This document shows, piece after piece, positions 62,284-64,000 of a stretch of DNA of 64,000 nt; position 1 is the first letter of the stretch; each line of letters starts with the position of its first letter. Under the pieces are notes generated by a model, which searched no databases, was not told where the DNA came from, and saw nothing but the letters and a program-made list of their open reading frames with translations. This DNA comes from Gemmatimonadota bacterium (GTDB lineage Bacteria > Gemmatimonadota > Gemmatimonadetes > Longimicrobiales > Gaopeijiaceae), in NCBI GenBank assembly GCA_040882465.1, contig JBBEBG010000022.1, positions 44,016-108,015 of the forward strand, read 5' to 3'. Made by a program: the position numbers and the translations under genes.

Positions 62284-62364
62284 CGCCAACTTGCGCGTGA
62301 AGTCGGCGCTGTCGGCCCTCGCGCTGAATTCTTCGGCACTCAGGGCGCAGCTTACGTGTTGTGT
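62284..62364 (+). repeat. attC-like recombination site C (diverged)
   Basis: R'' CGCCAAC (62284-62290), L'' segment GCGCGTGAAGTCGGCGC, L' segment GGCGCAGCTTACGTG and R' GTTGTGT (62358-62364). It shares GCGTGAAG and GCAGCTTACG with sites A and B but pairs less well. The 310-base gap 62231-62540 holds this site and, after it, about 175 bases in which I see no convincing gene. Confidence 0.65.
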
Positions 62365-62540
62365 CGATAAGCGACTTCGTCCTTGCACGCTGGGAGTACT
62401 CACGACGCATTGCGTTGCCATCAATACGCGAGCGCTCAGCACCGCTGCGGGATGGCCTTCTTTGTGCGTCGTCCGAACTCTGGCGTTGCCTGGCATCGCC
62501 GCGGGACGAAGTGTCCGCAGCGACTGATCGAGGAGGTAGG

Positions 62541-63302
62541 GTGGCGAAAAACCGCAAGGGCTTGAAACCAGCGGACGAACTTGCGTTGCTCACACAGGTC
62601 GGAGGCAGGTGTCCTCTGTGCAGCAAGCGGCTCTTTTACAAGAAGAGGGGCCGCCGCTACAAGGACTACGACACCGCCCACATCTATCCGCTCAACCCTA
62701 CGCTGTTGGAACAGGCGGAGCTGCAGACGGCACCCCGCCTCTCTACGGATCCGAACGACCCAGACAACCTCATCCCTCTGTGCAAGACTTGCCATGGTCG
62801 TTTCGATAAGCCTCGGACGTTAGAGGAGTACGTCACACTCGCGGACCTGAAGGAGGATTTCCTCCGGGCGGCGGCAATGCGTGACCTCCAGATCGAATAT
62901 CCCATCGAAGTCGAGATTCGACGAGTCTTAGCTGGGCTCGCTGTTAGCTTAACGGGCGAGGTCGACACCGACCTGAACTACGATCCCCAGAAGGTCGATC
63001 GGAAGCTGGATGACACGATGCCCGGGCCCACTCGCCGGAAGATCCAGCATGCCGTGAACGACTATTTCGTGGGTGTCCGCAACTATTTCAAGGAACTGGA
63101 GCGGGACAGCCCAGGGAGTTCTGAGCTCATCTTCGCTCAGGTTCGCACCTTCTACCTCAGCCAGAAGCCGATCGCCCTCACACAGGGTGAGGTCTTTGCA
63201 AGCGTCGTTGATTGGATGGCACGCCAAGAAGCATCGGCCACGCGCGACGCGGCTGAAGCAGTAGCCGCATTCTTCGTCCAGAATTGCGAGGTCTTTGAGT
63301 GA
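62541..63302 (+). CDS. HNH-endonuclease component of an ABC-3C-type system
   Basis: A 253-residue protein with an N-terminal HNH/zinc module: CPLC (24-27), the DTAHIYPL segment with His47, NLIPLCKTCHGRF with Cys81, Cys84 and His85. The C-terminal half (about 110-253) is helical and has no known catalytic motif. The GTG at 62541 follows GGAGG well. It is coupled (GTGA) to a middle-component gene and then an ATPase gene. This is the order of HNH-bearing ABC-three-component systems, proposed as anti-phage conflict systems. Confidence 0.75.
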   Translation: MAKNRKGLKPADELALLTQVGGRCPLCSKRLFYKKRGRRYKDYDTAHIYPLNPTLLEQAELQTAPRLSTDPNDPDNLIPLCKTCHGRFDKPRTLEEYVTLADLKEDFLRAAAMRDLQIEYPIEVEIRRVLAGLAVSLTGEVDTDLNYDPQKVDRKLDDTMPGPTRRKIQHAVNDYFVGVRNYFKELERDSPGSSELIFAQVRTFYLSQKPIALTQGEVFASVVDWMARQEASATRDAAEAVAAFFVQNCEVFE

Positions 63303-63523
63303 TCACCCCCAACAAGATCGTGACGCTCCAAGAATCGGCCCTGGCGCTGACGCCCATTATTATGGCCCAAGGCCCCTACGACATTTCGATTTCGGAGCTC
63401 TTGCACCGAGTCGAGCGAGATGTTCGGGATCTCGATCAGTTCATGCTGGCGTTAGACGTCCTCTATGTGCTAGGCCGAATTGACATCGATCTTGAAAAGG
63501 GACTCCTGTCGTATGCTGCGTGA
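63299..63523 (+). CDS. ABC-3C middle component (MC6-like)
   Basis: A 74-residue protein: MITPNKIVTLQESALAL and DLDQFMLALDVLYVLGRIDI, a pattern that I associate with middle component 6 of ABC-3C systems, a small winged-helix-like linker between effector and ATPase. It starts at a GTG overlapping the HNH stop and overlaps the ATPase gene by 11 bases. Confidence 0.7.
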   Translation: MITPNKIVTLQESALALTPIIMAQGPYDISISELLHRVERDVRDLDQFMLALDVLYVLGRIDIDLEKGLLSYAA

Positions 63524-63989
63524 GATCCGGTGCGAGCGCTTCCGGACGAATACCATTCGATTCTCGGATGGCCTGAACGTTGTCCTCGGCGACGACAACG
63601 CGACGAACTCGATCGGCAAATCGAGTCTCTTGATGGTCATCGACTTTGCCTTCGGAGGGAGCTCGTTGGTCGAGCATAACGCGGACGCGATCAAGGAGCT
63701 CGGACATCACCACTACGACATCGTGTTTGACTTCGATGGTGTCCAAAGGCGCTATCGTCGAGGCACTCTCGAGCCTGACGATGTCTATCGATGCGATGAA
63801 GATTTCCAGCCCGAAGCCGTCCTAGCCCTGGATGAGTATACCGGCCTGCTGAGAGCTCACTACGGAATCGAGTTGGAAGGGCTCTCGTTCAGGGCTTTGG
63901 TGGGCCTCTACGCGCGGGTTTGGGGCAAGGAGAATCTTGATGTGATGTCACTTCTCACGAGGATGACCCCAGGGTTCTCACGAGCATGA
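63513..63989 (+). pseudogene. DUF2326-like SMC/ABC ATPase, 5' part only
   Basis: 158 codons are open. The N-terminus has a RecF/SMC-type head (LREIRCERFRTNTIRFSDGL) and a Walker A-like GDDNATNSIGKSSLL (GKSS at 35-38). Full-length relatives are, to my knowledge, several hundred residues with a coiled coil and a C-terminal Walker B. Here family-like sequence ends at about VWGKENLDV, then an unrelated tail LLTRMTPGFSRA and a stop follow, at the place where a repeat resembling an IS end begins. Confidence 0.7.
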
Positions 63990-64000
63990 CCCCACCCCCC
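63946..64000. mobile_element. Possible terminus of an IS21-like element (cut by window end)
   Basis: From TGTCAC at 63946 a unit CTCACGAGGATGACCCCA is repeated with one change (CTCACGAGCATGACCCCA) 22 bases later. Short repeats of this kind at the tip are a mark of IS21-family ends. Only 55 bases are visible and no transposase is seen. Confidence 0.4.

Noticed and set aside
1..64000. CRISPR arrays, rRNA and tRNA genes, prophage structural genes
   Set aside because: No regularly spaced direct repeats, no rRNA segments and no complete tRNA cloverleaf were seen by eye; this was not checked with a program.

Overview
The window is GC-rich chromosomal DNA from a diderm bacterium. Evidence for an outer membrane is a TonB-dependent BtuB-type receptor, several lipoproteins with lipoboxes and a full Mre/RodA/PBP2 set. 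GatCAB, a short EF-Ts, a short RpoD-type sigma factor and the gene orders suggest Gemmatimonadota or a relative; this assignment is an inference, not a database result.

Positions 1-57000 are mostly conserved backbone. 1-6990 (minus): mreB-mreC-mreD-mrdA-rodA-accD-folC, for cell elongation, fatty-acid and folate metabolism. 7191-21686 (minus): the rimP-nusA-ylxQ-infB-DUF503-rbfA-truB-ribF cluster, then a lipoprotein/MFS pair resembling mycobacterial LprG-P55, then rpsO-pnp-M16 peptidase-dut. The rimP operon has a promoter and a hairpin/T-tract in its leader that looks like an attenuator. 21835-33539: murA (with Asp in place of the fosfomycin-target Cys), a divergent DUF948/phospholipase C-like pair, gatCBA, pcrA, a histidine kinase, serS and a lipoprotein. 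33762-37327 (plus): receiver protein, mannose-1-P guanylyltransferase, GlmU-like protein, WalJ-like hydrolase. 37398-45691 (minus): rplM-rpsI-rpsB-tsf-pyrH-frr-uppS-cdsA-dxr-rseP. 45871-50429 (minus): sigma factor, lepB, NtrC-type regulator, a membrane-anchored unknown and thpR. 50551-53258: promoter, cobalamin riboswitch, terminator, btuB and a small Cys-rich protein.

From about 53.7 kb the window turns accessory. A 228-bp MITE-like element with 22-bp perfect terminal inverted repeats sits between two convergent genes and supplies both of their stop codons. Then come an alpha/beta-hydrolase lipoprotein, a large membrane protein, an RHH/nucleotidyltransferase toxin-antitoxin-like pair with a palindromic operator and a probable leaderless promoter, a decayed double-HTH gene, hicBA with a clear terminator, a 3' fragment of comM, and a second double-HTH gene.

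60.5-62.4 kb is an integron-type gene-cassette array: three small orphan genes, each followed by an attC-like site sharing the same arms, with the extra unpaired base typical of attC. No integrase is in the window, so it may be a CALIN. The array leads into a three-gene ABC-3C-type conflict operon (HNH protein, middle component 6-like protein, DUF2326-like ATPase). The ATPase stops after 158 codons where the sequence changes to a short tandem repeat that resembles the end of an IS21-like element, so the system looks interrupted.
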